Positions 1 to 9,496 are shown, counted from the stretch's first letter. The stretch: DNA of 64,000 nucleotides from Gp6-AA40 sp035293405 (GCA_035293405.1 DATDOE010000099.1:1-64000); one strand, 5' to 3'. The notes: a model not told the origin generated them from the sequence alone. Made by a program: numbers and translations.

Positions 1-39
1 CCCGCCTCTACAAGACTGTCTGGACCCGACGATCGTAGT

Positions 40-112
40 GGCGGGTCTTCCGCCTTCGCCAAGGCTACGGCGGACCACCGTAGCTCGCAGAGCGAAGGTG
101 GTTAGACCCGCC
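40..112. repeat. REP-like palindrome, GGCGGGTCT/AGACCCGCC family
   Basis: The outer arms GGCGGGTCT (40-48) and AGACCCGCC (104-112) are perfect inverted repeats. Between them is a second imperfect palindrome (CCTTCGCC..GGCTACGG with CCGTAGC..GCGAAGG). It lies just downstream of the carboxylase gene and belongs with copies near 13250, 34884 and 62208. Bases 1-12 (CCCGCCTCTAC) look like the end of another copy cut by the window edge. Confidence 0.75.
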
Positions 113-114
113 TG

Positions 115-2011
115 TCATTCAAACTCGATCAGGCGCACACCGGGCTGCACGATCTCGCCAGGCTTGCAGGCGATCGCGATCACGCGGCCGTCGCGCGGCG
201 CCTTGATGGGCAGCTCCATCTTCATCGCTTCCAGCATGATGAGCACCGTGTCGCGCGTGACCGTCTGCCCGGGCGTGACCTCGATGCTGATCACCGTTGC
301 CGGCATCGGCGCCGCCAGCGCCGTCGCATCGTCGCTCGCCGCCGGCCGCGCGCCGGGCCCGGTCGCCGCGGGGATGACGTAGACGCGGCCGTCGAGAAAT
401 ACCCACGTGTCTCGCGCGGTCACCGCGAACGCCACACGCCTTCGCGATCCTTCGCTGACCTGATATCGACCATCGCCGAGCGCGACCACTGCGATGGCCT
501 CCCCGTCCACCGGACTAGACACGCGCGCCCCGCAGGGAGGTCCACGGATCGACGTCGGCAGAAGACCGGTGCGCGTGGTCGGGCTGAAGCCGGACACGAC
601 GTGCGGCGGCCGCGATCGCCAGGACGGCGGGCGTCGCGTCGTGCGTCAGCCGGGCGCGCATCTCGTTGCCCTCAGCGTCAAGGAAGCCCGTGTCGAGCTC
701 GCCGGCGATGAACCGCGGGTGCTCGAGCAACTCGAGCAGCAGGCCGATGTTGGTACGGATACCAAGGATCGGATAGCTGCGCAGGGCCGCGATCACCCGG
801 CGGCGGGCGGACTCTCGTGTGTCTCCCCAGCCAATGAGCTTGGCGAGCATCGGGTCGTAGTACACCGAGACCTCCGATCCTTCGATGACGCCGGCATCAA
901 CGCGAATGCCGGGCATCGACGGCTCCCGATAGAGCAGCAGCGGGCCGGCCTGCGGGAGGTCGTGGTTGGCCGGATCCTCTGCGTACACGCGCACTTCGAT
1001 CGCATGTCCTCTCTGATTCAAGGACGCTTGTGGCCACGGCAGGGCCTCACCGGCGGCGACGCGAATCTGCTCGCGGACCAGATCGATTCCGGTCACCTGT
1101 TCCGTCACCGGATGCTCCACCTGCAGCCGGGTATTCATCTCGAGGAAATAGAAGCGTGCGGTGTCGCCCGCGCCCTCGAGGAGAAACTCGACGGTTCCCG
1201 CATTCCGGTACCCGGCCGCGCGCGCCACGGCGACCGCGGCGTCGCCCATGCGGCGCCGGAGCTTCGGAGTCATCGCCGTTGACGGCGACTCCTCGATGAC
1301 CTTCTGATGACGACGCTGAATCGAGCACTCGCGCTCGAAGAGGTGGACGACGTGGCCGTGGTGATCGGCGAGGATCTGAAACTCGACGTGCCGCGGCGTG
1401 GAGACGAGGCGTTCTATGTAGAGCGTGCCGTCGCCGAAGGCGGCCGTGGCCTCGCGCCTGGCTTGCGCGATCGCACCGCCGAGCGACGCCGCATCGTGCA
1501 CGGCCTTCATCCCGATGCCGCCGCCGCCTTCCGACGGCTTCAGGAGAACAGGAAGACCGATGCGCGCGGCTGCCACCGCGATGGCCTGGTCAGACTGATC
1601 GGACGGTGTGTCCCCCGGCACGACCGGCACGCCAGCCTCCTGGGCGAGACGTCGTGCGGCAATCTTGGAGCCCATCCGATCGATGACCTCGGGCGGCGGA
1701 CCGATGAATGTCAGCCCCGCCTCGACGCACGCGGAGGCGAGGCTGGGATTCTCGGACAGGAAGCCGTATCCGGGATGGATGGCCTGCGCACCGCTGGCGC
1801 GTGCGGCCGCCATGATCGCCTCCACCGAGAGATAGCTCTCAGAAGCCGCCGCTGGCCCGATCGCGATGGCGCGGTCGGCGAGCGTGGCATGCAGCGCACC
1901 GGCGTCGGCCTCGGAGTACACCGCCACCGACTCGATGCCCATTTCGCGGCACGCCCGGATCACCCGGACGGCAATCTCACCGCGATTGGCGATCAGGATG
2001 CGGTCGAACAT
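115..2011 (-). CDS. acyl-CoA carboxylase alpha subunit (biotin carboxylase + biotin carrier), frameshifted
   Basis: ATP-dependent carboxylation of biotin and its transfer to a paired carboxyltransferase; cytoplasmic. The start MFDRILIANRGEIAVRVIR (ATG at 2009-2011) is the classic biotin carboxylase N-terminus. An ATP-grasp glycine loop (LLKPSEGGGGIGMKAV) and a C-terminal biotin carboxylase domain (EVRVYAEDP) follow. The frame closes at 515-517 after WTSLRGARV. The missing linker and biotinyl domain, with the biotinylation motif EAMKM, continue in another frame down to 115. A single-base indel near 520 explains this. A palindrome TCGGGCTGAAGCCGGA (579-594) sits inside the gene just before the break and encodes VRLQPD. 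The gene begins 3 bases past the stop of the beta subunit, so the two are co-transcribed. It could be methylcrotonyl-, propionyl- or geranyl-CoA specific. Either the chromosome is mutated or the assembly has an error. Confidence 0.85.
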
Positions 2012-2013
2012 CG

Positions 2014-3621
2014 TTACATCCGAAATACGCCAAACTTCGGCGGCGGAATCGGAGCGTTGAACGCCGCGGAAATCGCCAGGGCGAGCGCGGTGCGCGTGTC
2101 CACGGGATCGAGGATCCCGTCGTCCCAGAGCCGTGCGGTGGAGTAGTAGGGCGAGCCTTCCTGCTCGTACTTCTCGAGGATCGGGCCCCGGATGCTCTCC
2201 TCGTCTTCCGCGCTCAGCGTCTTGCCATCGCGCGCGAGCTGCTCGCGCTTCACCGTCGTCAGCACACCGGCGGCCTGCTCTCCGCCCATCACCGAGATGC
2301 GCGCGTTCGGCCACATCCACAGGAAGCGCGGATCGAACGCGCGCCCGCACATCCCGTAGTTCCCGGCGCCAAACGAGCCGCCGATCACGACGGTGAACTT
2401 GGGGACCACCGAGTTGGCGACGGCATGCACCATCTTGGCCCCGTCCTTCGCGATGCCGCCGCGCTCGTATTGGCGGCCGACCATGAAGCCGGTGATGTTC
2501 TGCAGGAAGATCAGGGGAATGCCCCTGACGTTGCACAGCTCGATGAAGTGCGTGGCTTTGAGCGCCGACTCCGAGAACAGCACGCCGTTGTTGGCGATGA
2601 TGCCGACGAGAAACCCCTGCAGCCGCGCGAAGCCGGTGACGATCGTCGGCGCGTAGCGTTGTTTGAACTCATCGAACCGCGAGCCATCCACCAGGCGAGC
2701 GATGACTTCGCGAACGTCGTACGCCTTCCGCACGTCGGCGTTGACGATTCCGTAGATCTCCGCCGGGTCGTACGCCGGCTCCTCAGGCGTCGTCATGTCG
2801 GCGGGAAGGGCCTTCGCCGAGTTCAGTGTGGAGACGATCGTCCGCGTCAGATGCAACGCATGGTCGTCGTTTTCCGCGAGGTAGTCGGCGACGCCGGACA
2901 GACGCGTGTGCACGTCCGCACCGCCCAGTTCCTCGGCGGTCACTTCCTCACCCGTGGCCGCCTTCACGAGCGGCGGGCCGCCCAGGAAGATCGTCCCGGT
3001 GCCCTTGACGATGATCGTTTCGTCCGACATCGCGGGCACGTAGGCGCCGCCGGCGGTGCACGAGCCCATCACCACCGCAATCTGCGCGAGGCCCTGCGCG
3101 GACATACGGGCCTGGTTGAAGAAGATCCGCCCGAAGTGATCGCGATCCGGAAAGACCTCGGCCTGCAGCGGGAGAAAGGCGCCTCCTGAATCCACGAGGT
3201 ATACGCACGGGAGCCGGTTCTCGAGCGCGATCTCCTGCGCGCGCACGTGCTTCTTCACTGTCACCGGATAGTAGGTGCCGCCCTTGACGGTGGCGTCGTT
3301 GGCCACAATGACGACTTCGCGTCCGGAGACTCGGCCGATCGCGGTAACGAGGCCCGCGCCGGCAGCCTCGCCGTCGTACATGTCCCACGCGGCCAGGGCC
3401 GACATCTCGAGGAGGGGGGATCCCGGATCGAGGAGCTTGTCGATGCGCTCGCGGACCGGCAGCTTGCCCTGCTCGCGATGGCGCTGGACGTACTTTTCGC
3501 CCCCGCCTTGACGGGCGCGCGCCACGCGGGCGCGCAACTCGGCCACGAGCGCCGTCATTCGGCGGTGGTTCTCACGGAAAAGCGGGCTGTCTCTATTGGC
3601 GTGCGTGTCGAGGATGTCCAT
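2014..3621 (-). CDS. acyl-CoA carboxylase carboxyltransferase beta subunit (methylcrotonyl-CoA type)
   Basis: Transfers the carboxyl group from carboxybiotin to an acyl-CoA; partner of the downstream alpha subunit. At 535 residues it has the usual size of methylcrotonyl-CoA carboxylase beta chains. It carries the family blocks LVDSGGAFLPLQAEVFPDRD and GSCTAGGAYVPAMSDE, and a C-terminal GGSFGAGNYGMCGRAFDPRF that forms the acyl-CoA and oxyanion pocket. The start MDILDTHANRDSPLF fits the family. It is the first gene of a two-gene operon reading leftwards and is transcribed divergently from the NtrC-like regulator. Leucine catabolism is the likeliest role. Propionyl-CoA carboxylase is possible but usually shorter and differently worded. 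Confidence 0.88.
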   Translation of the reverse strand: MDILDTHANRDSPLFRENHRRMTALVAELRARVARARQGGGEKYVQRHREQGKLPVRERIDKLLDPGSPLLEMSALAAWDMYDGEAAGAGLVTAIGRVSGREVVIVANDATVKGGTYYPVTVKKHVRAQEIALENRLPCVYLVDSGGAFLPLQAEVFPDRDHFGRIFFNQARMSAQGLAQIAVVMGSCTAGGAYVPAMSDETIIVKGTGTIFLGGPPLVKAATGEEVTAEELGGADVHTRLSGVADYLAENDDHALHLTRTIVSTLNSAKALPADMTTPEEPAYDPAEIYGIVNADVRKAYDVREVIARLVDGSRFDEFKQRYAPTIVTGFARLQGFLVGIIANNGVLFSESALKATHFIELCNVRGIPLIFLQNITGFMVGRQYERGGIAKDGAKMVHAVANSVVPKFTVVIGGSFGAGNYGMCGRAFDPRFLWMWPNARISVMGGEQAAGVLTTVKREQLARDGKTLSAEDEESIRGPILEKYEQEGSPYYSTARLWDDGILDPVDTRTALALAISAAFNAPIPPPKFGVFRM

Positions 3622-3780
3622 GCGGGGCCGTGGGGATTATAGGTAGTCTCCTAGACCAAGTTGGGTGTAATTCCTACGCAAATAATGCCCTTTGTCTGAT
3701 TCGACATCGTGTTACCGATGAGTGTATGAATAGCAGACGGTGTGGTAGCCTGTTCTTCAGGCGTTCATCAACCTGGCCGC
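3622..3780. promoter_or_regulatory. divergent intergenic region between carboxylase operon and sigma-54 regulator
   Basis: About 160 bases separate two divergently read genes. Positions 3650-3740 are clearly richer in A and T than the flanks, as expected for back-to-back promoters. I could not place a convincing -35/-10 pair or a sigma-54 -24/-12 site. Confidence 0.4.
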
Positions 3781-5187
3781 ATGTCTTTGAATAATAAGCG
3801 CCGCAGGCGCGTTCTTGCTATCGACGACGAGCCGGCCATGACCGAATGGCTCAAGAAGGTCATGGAGGCCGAAGGCTATGAGGTTCGTGCCGCTCAGACC
3901 GGCAAGTCGGGCGGCGAGGTCTTCAGGCACTGGCGACCGGACGTCGTCCTGACCGGTTTGTCCCTTCCCGATATCGATGGCATCCAACTCCTGAGAGACC
4001 TCAAGGACATCGATCCCCAGCCGGAAACGATCGTCATCGGCGGCGAAGGCACCAACACCCGCGCGGTCGAGGCCGGGCGGGCCGGCGCCTTCTTCTTCCT
4101 GGAGAAGCCGGTCAATCAGGACGGCCTGATCGACCTTCTCCGTCAGGCCGCCGATCGGACCGAGGAGCGGGCCGAGCATCAGCAGCTCAAAGAGCGGATG
4201 CGCGACCAGTACAGCTTTGCCAACGTCGTCGGGCAAAGCCGGATGATGAAGGATCTGTTCGATCTGATCGAGAGTGTCGCCGCCAGCGACGCGAACATCC
4301 TGATCCAGGGCGAAAACGGCACCGGCAAGGAGCTCATCGCCAACGCGCTTCATCACAACTCGAACCGCGTCAAAGGTCCGTTCATCAAGATCAACTGTGC
4401 GGCCATCCCCAAGGACCTGATCGAGAGCGAGCTGTTCGGGTACAAGAAGGGCGCCTTCACCGGGGCGGTCAACGACAAGGTGGGCCTGCTGGAGCTGGCC
4501 GAGGGCGGCTCGCTGCTCCTCGACGAGATCGGCGAGATGCCGGCCTACCTCCAGACGAAGCTGTTGCGCGTCCTGCAGGAACGGGAGTACCGGCCGATCG
4601 GCAGCGACCGGCTCGTCACGGTGGACTTTCGCCTCATGTGCGCGACGAACATCGACATCGAGGTGGCGCTCAAGGAAGGCAAGCTCCGCGAGGATCTCTA
4701 TTTCCGCATCAACACCATCGCGATGCGCGTGCCGCCGCTGCGTGAGCGGACCGAAGACATTCCGCTGCTGTGCAATCACTTCCTCTCGAAATACAACCAG
4801 CGCTACCAGCGGTCCGTGCGTTCAATCTCACCGGCGGTCTATCATCTGCTGATTCGCAACCGGTGGCCCGGCAACGTCCGCGAGCTGGAGAACGCGATCG
4901 AGCGCGCCGTGCTGGTGTGCAAGCTCGGGGAGATCACGCCGGGCGACCTGCCGGAGTCGATCCGGGAGGAGAGCGCCGCCGCGCAGGAGTTTACGATTCC
5001 TCCGCACCGCACGCTGGCCGAGATTGAGAGAATGGCGATCGTGCAGACGCTGCAGCGGACCAACTGGAACAAGCAGGAAGCCGCGCAGATTCTCGGACTC
5101 TACCGGCCCACGCTCTACAGCAAGATGAAGAAGCACGACATCACGGACCAGCGTACGCAGCGGCGATCGGGCGGCGCGTCTCGCTGA
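3781..5187 (+). CDS. NtrC-family sigma-54 activator with degenerate receiver domain
   Basis: Predicted enhancer-binding activator of sigma-54 RNA polymerase. It has a receiver at about residues 8-125, an AAA+ domain with Walker A (GENGTGKE), the GAFTGA sigma-54 contact loop and Walker B (LLLDEIGE), then a Fis-type helix-turn-helix at the C-terminus (NKQEAAQILGLYRPTLYSKM). The ATG at 3781 is chosen because it begins directly before the receiver (RRRVLAIDDEP); a GTG at 3742 would only add an odd 13-residue extension. The receiver keeps the acidic pair (DD at 15-16) and the EKP lysine. The phospho-accepting aspartate expected in VVLxDLSLPD is replaced by glycine (VVLTGLSLPD, Gly59), and the switch Thr after beta-4 is also Gly. 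It probably works without classical phosphorylation. No histidine kinase is adjacent. Confidence 0.9.
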   Translation: MSLNNKRRRRVLAIDDEPAMTEWLKKVMEAEGYEVRAAQTGKSGGEVFRHWRPDVVLTGLSLPDIDGIQLLRDLKDIDPQPETIVIGGEGTNTRAVEAGRAGAFFFLEKPVNQDGLIDLLRQAADRTEERAEHQQLKERMRDQYSFANVVGQSRMMKDLFDLIESVAASDANILIQGENGTGKELIANALHHNSNRVKGPFIKINCAAIPKDLIESELFGYKKGAFTGAVNDKVGLLELAEGGSLLLDEIGEMPAYLQTKLLRVLQEREYRPIGSDRLVTVDFRLMCATNIDIEVALKEGKLREDLYFRINTIAMRVPPLRERTEDIPLLCNHFLSKYNQRYQRSVRSISPAVYHLLIRNRWPGNVRELENAIERAVLVCKLGEITPGDLPESIREESAAAQEFTIPPHRTLAEIERMAIVQTLQRTNWNKQEAAQILGLYRPTLYSKMKKHDITDQRTQRRSGGASR

Positions 5188-5191
5188 CACC

Positions 5192-6094
5192 GTGGCTGCC
5201 GAGCGCCTGCTGCGCCGTGTCCGTGCCGAGCTCCGGTTTTCTGGTCTGGCCGCGTGGCGCGGGCTCGTCAGTCTGGTCAACAGCAACGATCTGACCCACG
5301 CCGCCGCCATCGCCTACTACGCGCTGCTCTCGCTCTTTCCCTTCCTGCTCCTCCTCGTCTCCCTGCTCGGATCCGTCGCCGCCAACGAACAGGACCGCCT
5401 CACGGTGCTGGGCTTCGTGTTCAAGTACTTCCCGACGCAGCTCGACTTCGTGACCAGTCAGATCGACGCTTTCCAACAGTCCAGGCTTCAGCTCGGCATC
5501 GCGGGACTGCTGGCGCTGGTCTGGGGATCACTTGGCGTGTTCCTCGCGGTGACCGGTGCGGTGAATCAAGCGTGGGGCGTCGAGAAGCAGCGCAGCTTCC
5601 TGAAGCATCGCCTCGTGTCGTTTCTGATGCTCGTTGCGGCCGGCGGCGTGATGCTCCTGGGGCTCCTGCTCGTCGGACTGGTTCAGATGGCCCAGGCGTC
5701 CTGGTTCGGCGCCATGCTCTCGAGCTTTCACTGGCTCACTGTTCTCCAGACATTTACCGTCCGGAACCTGGCCACGGCGCTGCTCGTCGTCGGGCTCGGG
5801 CTGGTGTTCTATTTCATTCCGAACGCCAAGACGCGCTTTCGTGACGTGTGGGTTGGCGCGGTCCTGACCGGTGTCTTGTGGCGTCTCGCGTTCGCCGGCT
5901 TCTCCTGGTACATCGGGGCCAGCCCGGGTCTGCGGATGATCCACGGCTCGCTCGCCGCGGTCATCGTCTTCCTGCTGTGGGTGTATGTCTCGGCCATCAT
6001 CCTCATGTACGGCGTGGAGTTCACCGCAGCCTATGCACGAATGCGACGGAGGCGGCCGGACGAGATGCCCGCGGCGCCGTCACCAAGGACATGA
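5192..6094 (+). CDS. YihY/BrkB-family inner-membrane protein
   Basis: Polytopic membrane protein of 300 residues with about six hydrophobic helices. It has the family N-terminal block NSNDLTHAAAIAYYALLSLFPFLLLLVSL and the C-terminal IHGSLAAVIVFLLWVYVSAIILMYGVEFTAAY. The molecular function of YihY/BrkB proteins is unsettled (older names were virulence factor BrkB and ribonuclease BN). The GTG start at 5192 lies 4 bases after the previous stop, and its own stop overlaps the next ATG (ATGA). It therefore sits in an operon with the regulator upstream and the peptidase downstream. Confidence 0.87.
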   Translation: MAAERLLRRVRAELRFSGLAAWRGLVSLVNSNDLTHAAAIAYYALLSLFPFLLLLVSLLGSVAANEQDRLTVLGFVFKYFPTQLDFVTSQIDAFQQSRLQLGIAGLLALVWGSLGVFLAVTGAVNQAWGVEKQRSFLKHRLVSFLMLVAAGGVMLLGLLLVGLVQMAQASWFGAMLSSFHWLTVLQTFTVRNLATALLVVGLGLVFYFIPNAKTRFRDVWVGAVLTGVLWRLAFAGFSWYIGASPGLRMIHGSLAAVIVFLLWVYVSAIILMYGVEFTAAYARMRRRRPDEMPAAPSPRT

Positions 6095-6867
6095 CCCTCT
6101 CCGGTCTCGCGCTCACCGCGCTCGTCGGGATCACGCTGGTCTCCGTGCAACAGGAGATCGCCGTCGGCAAGCAGGCCAATGCCCAGGTCCGGAAGGAGAC
6201 CCCGGAAGTCACCGATGCCGAGGTGACACGATACGTCCGCGATGTTGCGCGGCGGCTGACTCGTGTGGCCTCCGGGCCCAAGTATCCGTACACCTTCGCG
6301 GTGGCGAACTCCCGGGAGATCAACGCGTTCGCCTTGCCGGGCGGTCCAGTCTGGATTCATCGCGGCGTGCTCGAGAAGGCGACGAACGAGTCGCAGGTCG
6401 CGGGGGTGCTCGCGCACGAGATCGCGCACATCGCGGAGCGGCATGCGGCCAATCAGCTCACCACCGTCACGATGGCGAAGTGGAGCCTGTCCCTACTGGG
6501 CGCGATGTTGGGCAACAGCGGCGGCGCCGGCGCCGCTCAAGTCGCCGCGGAGCTCCTGGCCAGCAGTGTCTTCCTGAAGTTCAGCCGAGACGATGAGCGG
6601 AACGCGGATCGCGTGGGACTCAGGCTGTTGACGCGCGCCGGTTGGGACGGCCGCGGGATGGTGGAGCTCTTCGAGATCCTCAAACGCGAAGCCGGCCGCA
6701 ACCCCGACAGCGTTGAGGCCTTCTTCTCGAGCCACCCGTCGCCGCAGGACCGGATCGCGGAGCTGCGAGCCGCCGTGGCCTCGCACCATGGCGGGGTTCG
6801 CGACACCCGGCAATTTCAGCTGATCAAGGCGAGGCTGTTGAAAATGCCCGCCCCACGTCGCCCATAA
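6091..6867 (+). CDS. M48-family zinc metallopeptidase
   Basis: Secreted or periplasmic Oma1/HtpX-like peptidase. An N-terminal hydrophobic segment (LSGLALTALVGITLVSV) precedes the domain. The zinc site HEIAH is near residue 110, and the third ligand glutamate is in DDERNADRVG near residue 170. The conserved NAFALPGGPVWIHRGVL block and the HPSPQDRI tail are typical of M48C peptidases that monitor envelope proteins. It has no TPR extension, so it is a short form. The ATG overlaps the yihY stop. Confidence 0.9.
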   Translation: MTLSGLALTALVGITLVSVQQEIAVGKQANAQVRKETPEVTDAEVTRYVRDVARRLTRVASGPKYPYTFAVANSREINAFALPGGPVWIHRGVLEKATNESQVAGVLAHEIAHIAERHAANQLTTVTMAKWSLSLLGAMLGNSGGAGAAQVAAELLASSVFLKFSRDDERNADRVGLRLLTRAGWDGRGMVELFEILKREAGRNPDSVEAFFSSHPSPQDRIAELRAAVASHHGGVRDTRQFQLIKARLLKMPAPRRP

Positions 6868-6871
6868 CACA

Positions 6872-9046
6872 ATGCCAAACCGTCTCGCGTCCGAACACAG
6901 CCCATACCTGCTCCAGCACAAAGACAATCCGGTTGATTGGCGTCCATGGGGAGACGAGGCGTTCATCGTCGCTCGCCAGCAGAACAAGCCGATCTTTCTA
7001 TCGATCGGCTACTCGACGTGCCATTGGTGCCACGTCATGGAGCACGAGAGCTTCGAGAACGGGGAGGTTGCCGCCATCCTCAATCGGGACTTCGTGTCGA
7101 TCAAGGTGGATCGCGAAGAGCGGCCCGACGTTGACCGCGTCTACATGACCTTCGTTCAGGCCACGACCGGATCCGGCGGTTGGCCGATGAGCGTGTGGCT
7201 CACGCCCTCGCTCAGGCCGTTCTATGGCGGCACCTACTTTCCGCCCTCATCCAAGTGGGGCAAGCCGGGCTTTACCGACATCCTCGCCGAGATCGCGCGT
7301 GTCTGGCGCGAGGAGCGGGAGAAGGTGGAGCAATCGGCTGCCACCATCACCGATCGCTTGCGGACCATCCGGTCCCACGGGCAGCGGCAGCCGATCGCCG
7401 CCACGACCGTCCTTGCCCGCGCGGTCGAGGAATTCGCCGTGGGGTTCGACCGTCGCCTTGGCGGGTTCGGGACCGCGCCGAAGTTTCCGCGGCCGAGCGA
7501 GCTGTTCTTCCTGCTGCGCGAGTTTGCCCGGACGGGCACGACCGAAGCGCGCGACATGGTACTCGTCACGCTGCGGGCGATGGCCCTGGGCGGGATACGC
7601 GATCACCTCGGCGGCGGCTTTCACCGCTACTCCGTGGACGCCGAATGGCGGGTGCCGCACTTCGAGAAGATGCTGTACGACCAGGCGCAGCTCGTGCTGG
7701 CCTACGTCGAGGCCGCGCAGCTGACCGGCGATCGCTTCTTCGCTGACGTCGCGACCGACACACTGGACTACGTGCGCCGCGATCTCGCCGATCCAGGGGG
7801 CGGGTTCTATTCGGCCGAGGACGCCGACAGCGTGCCTCCCGAGGACGCTCATGAGGCCCACCCGCACAAGATGGAAGGTGCGTTCTACATCTGGCGGGAG
7901 GACGAGATCCGCGAGCTGCTCGGCGGAGACGCTGACGTGTTCATCGCCCGATATGGCGTCCGTCCGGACGGCAATGCGCCGTTCGACCCGCAGGCCGAGT
8001 TCACGCACAAGAACCTGCTCCACGCCGCACGAGCGCTCGAAGACGTCGCCGAGGCCGCAGGCCGTTCCGTGGAAGAGGTCGAGCAGTCGCTGCAGCGGGG
8101 GAGGGCCGCACTCATGGCACGGCGGTCCACCCGCCCTCGACCGCACCTCGACGACAAGGTCCTGACGGCCTGGAATGGCCTGATGATCGCCGCCTTCGCG
8201 CGAGCGGGTCGTGTGCTCGACGGGGCTGAGGCCTATCTGGAAGGCGCGAAGCGGGCGGCGACGTTCATCCGGACGCACCTGTGGAACCCGTCCACCGGGA
8301 CCCTGCTGCGTCGGTACCGGAAAGGCGATGCCGGTGTCGAGGGCTACGCGGAAGACTACGCCTATCTGATCTTCGGATTGCTCGAGCTGTTCCAGTCCGA
8401 CGGCGATCCACAGTGGCTCGAGTGGGCGCTGGCGCTCCAGGAGCGGCAGGACGCGCTCTTCTGGGACCCAATCGACGGCGGGTGGTTCAGCACGACGGGG
8501 AAGGACGAGTCCGTTCTGCTGCGGCTCAAGGAGGACTACGACGGGGCCGAGCCCGCCGCGAGCTCAGTCAGCGTACTGAATCTGCTGACCCTCGCACATC
8601 TCGTAGGAGAGACAGGATCAACTCCCAACTCGAACCTGGAGCCAACTCCCAACTCCCAAGAAAGACAACCAACTCCCAACTCCCAAATCGAGTTGACGCT
8701 GGGCATCTTCTCCGCGCGGGCGGCGCAGTCTGGGCGCACCGTGCCGATGATGCTCGCGGCGCTCTCGACGTATCATGCGGGTATAACCCAGATCGTCATC
8801 GCTGGCGATCGTGAGCGGGCCGATACGCAGGCTCTGCTCGAGGTCGTGAGGCGGCGCTACATGCCGGCGGCCATCGTCATCCCGGTCGTGCCGGAGCATC
8901 GCGAGGCCCTTGCGCGTCGGATGCCGTGGGTCGCACACATGCTGGAGCGGGAAGGTCGAGCCACGGCGTACGTCTGCCGCAATTTTGCCTGCCAGGCTCC
9001 GACGAATATCCCGGGGGAGCTTTCAGCGCAACTCGATGCTCCCTAG
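6872..9046 (+). CDS. thioredoxin-domain protein of the YyaL/DUF255 (SSP411) family with an internal heptad insertion
   Basis: The N-terminal thioredoxin-like domain has a CHWC motif (STCHWCHVMEHESF, about residues 48-61). A long six-hairpin (alpha/alpha)6 glycosidase-like domain follows, with PKFPRP and WRVPHFEKMLYDQAQL. The catalytic role of this family is not established. An atypical low-complexity stretch at about residues 582-606 (TPNSNLEPTPNSQERQ) is encoded by a 7-bp tandem repeat array (8619-8689) of a kind otherwise found between genes here. The reading frame stays open through it and the normal C-terminus follows. The start, 4 bases after the peptidase stop, suggests translational coupling. 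Confidence 0.9.
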   Translation: MPNRLASEHSPYLLQHKDNPVDWRPWGDEAFIVARQQNKPIFLSIGYSTCHWCHVMEHESFENGEVAAILNRDFVSIKVDREERPDVDRVYMTFVQATTGSGGWPMSVWLTPSLRPFYGGTYFPPSSKWGKPGFTDILAEIARVWREEREKVEQSAATITDRLRTIRSHGQRQPIAATTVLARAVEEFAVGFDRRLGGFGTAPKFPRPSELFFLLREFARTGTTEARDMVLVTLRAMALGGIRDHLGGGFHRYSVDAEWRVPHFEKMLYDQAQLVLAYVEAAQLTGDRFFADVATDTLDYVRRDLADPGGGFYSAEDADSVPPEDAHEAHPHKMEGAFYIWREDEIRELLGGDADVFIARYGVRPDGNAPFDPQAEFTHKNLLHAARALEDVAEAAGRSVEEVEQSLQRGRAALMARRSTRPRPHLDDKVLTAWNGLMIAAFARAGRVLDGAEAYLEGAKRAATFIRTHLWNPSTGTLLRRYRKGDAGVEGYAEDYAYLIFGLLELFQSDGDPQWLEWALALQERQDALFWDPIDGGWFSTTGKDESVLLRLKEDYDGAEPAASSVSVLNLLTLAHLVGETGSTPNSNLEPTPNSQERQPTPNSQIELTLGIFSARAAQSGRTVPMMLAALSTYHAGITQIVIAGDRERADTQALLEVVRRRYMPAAIVIPVVPEHREALARRMPWVAHMLEREGRATAYVCRNFACQAPTNIPGELSAQLDAP
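8619..8689. repeat. heptad tandem repeat array (CAACTCC type) inside the DUF255 gene
   Basis: Three blocks of two 7-bp units each (CAACTCCCAACTCCC pattern, one block diverged) are separated by short unrelated spacers. The unit length of 7 shifts codon phase at each repeat, so the open frame is not explained by a coding constraint. Confidence 0.85.
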
Positions 9047-9056
9047 CGATGCCCGT

Positions 9057-9088
9057 ATTTTGCATTTTGAATTTTGCATTTTGAATTA
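9057..9088. repeat. heptad tandem repeat array (TTTTGCA/TTTTGAA)
   Basis: Alternating 7-bp units TTTTGCA and TTTTGAA, four in all, lie in the 44-base gap between the DUF255 gene and the next start. They make a sharply AT-rich patch in a GC-rich context. Confidence 0.85.
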
Positions 9089-9090
9089 CA

Positions 9091-9483
9091 GTGATCACAG
9101 AGATGGATATCTCCGTTGATGTGTGGCTGCGCGGCGAGAACCATGCGACCACCTACGTGATCAATCCGGTGGGCCGCGAGCCGCGGGCCTGGACCGAAGG
9201 TGATGTGAACGCGGTCCTCGTCGGGATGCTGCGAGCCATCGAGCGCGCCAAGAACCCGGACGTAGCTCCCGATCGACCGGTCGCGCTGCGGGGCTTCAGC
9301 TGGATTGTGAACCCCTTCGAGCAGGGCGGAGTCGTGATCGCGCTGGAGCTGTCGCTAGGGGCGATCGTCGCCGGCCCGTTCGATATCGCCGAGAGCGACC
9401 TCAGTAAGATGATTCAGAAGGTCATGGCCGCGGAACGTCCGGTCCAGGTGAAGACATCACCGGAGCGTGAAACGATTCATTGA
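9091..9483 (+). CDS. conserved hypothetical protein, 130 aa
   Basis: I do not recognise a named family. The protein is soluble and mixed alpha/beta with no signal peptide or membrane segment. The core VDVWLRGENHATTYVINPVGREPRAWTEGDVNAVL and RGFSWIVNPFEQGGVVIALELSLGAIVAGPFDI has the codon bias of a real gene. The GTG at 9091 is the first start after the AT-rich heptads; an ATG at 9103 is equally possible. The tail ends at a cluster of palindromes that probably stop transcription. Confidence 0.65.
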   Translation: MITEMDISVDVWLRGENHATTYVINPVGREPRAWTEGDVNAVLVGMLRAIERAKNPDVAPDRPVALRGFSWIVNPFEQGGVVIALELSLGAIVAGPFDIAESDLSKMIQKVMAAERPVQVKTSPERETIH

Positions 9484-9496
9484 AGCGTCTGGTAGA

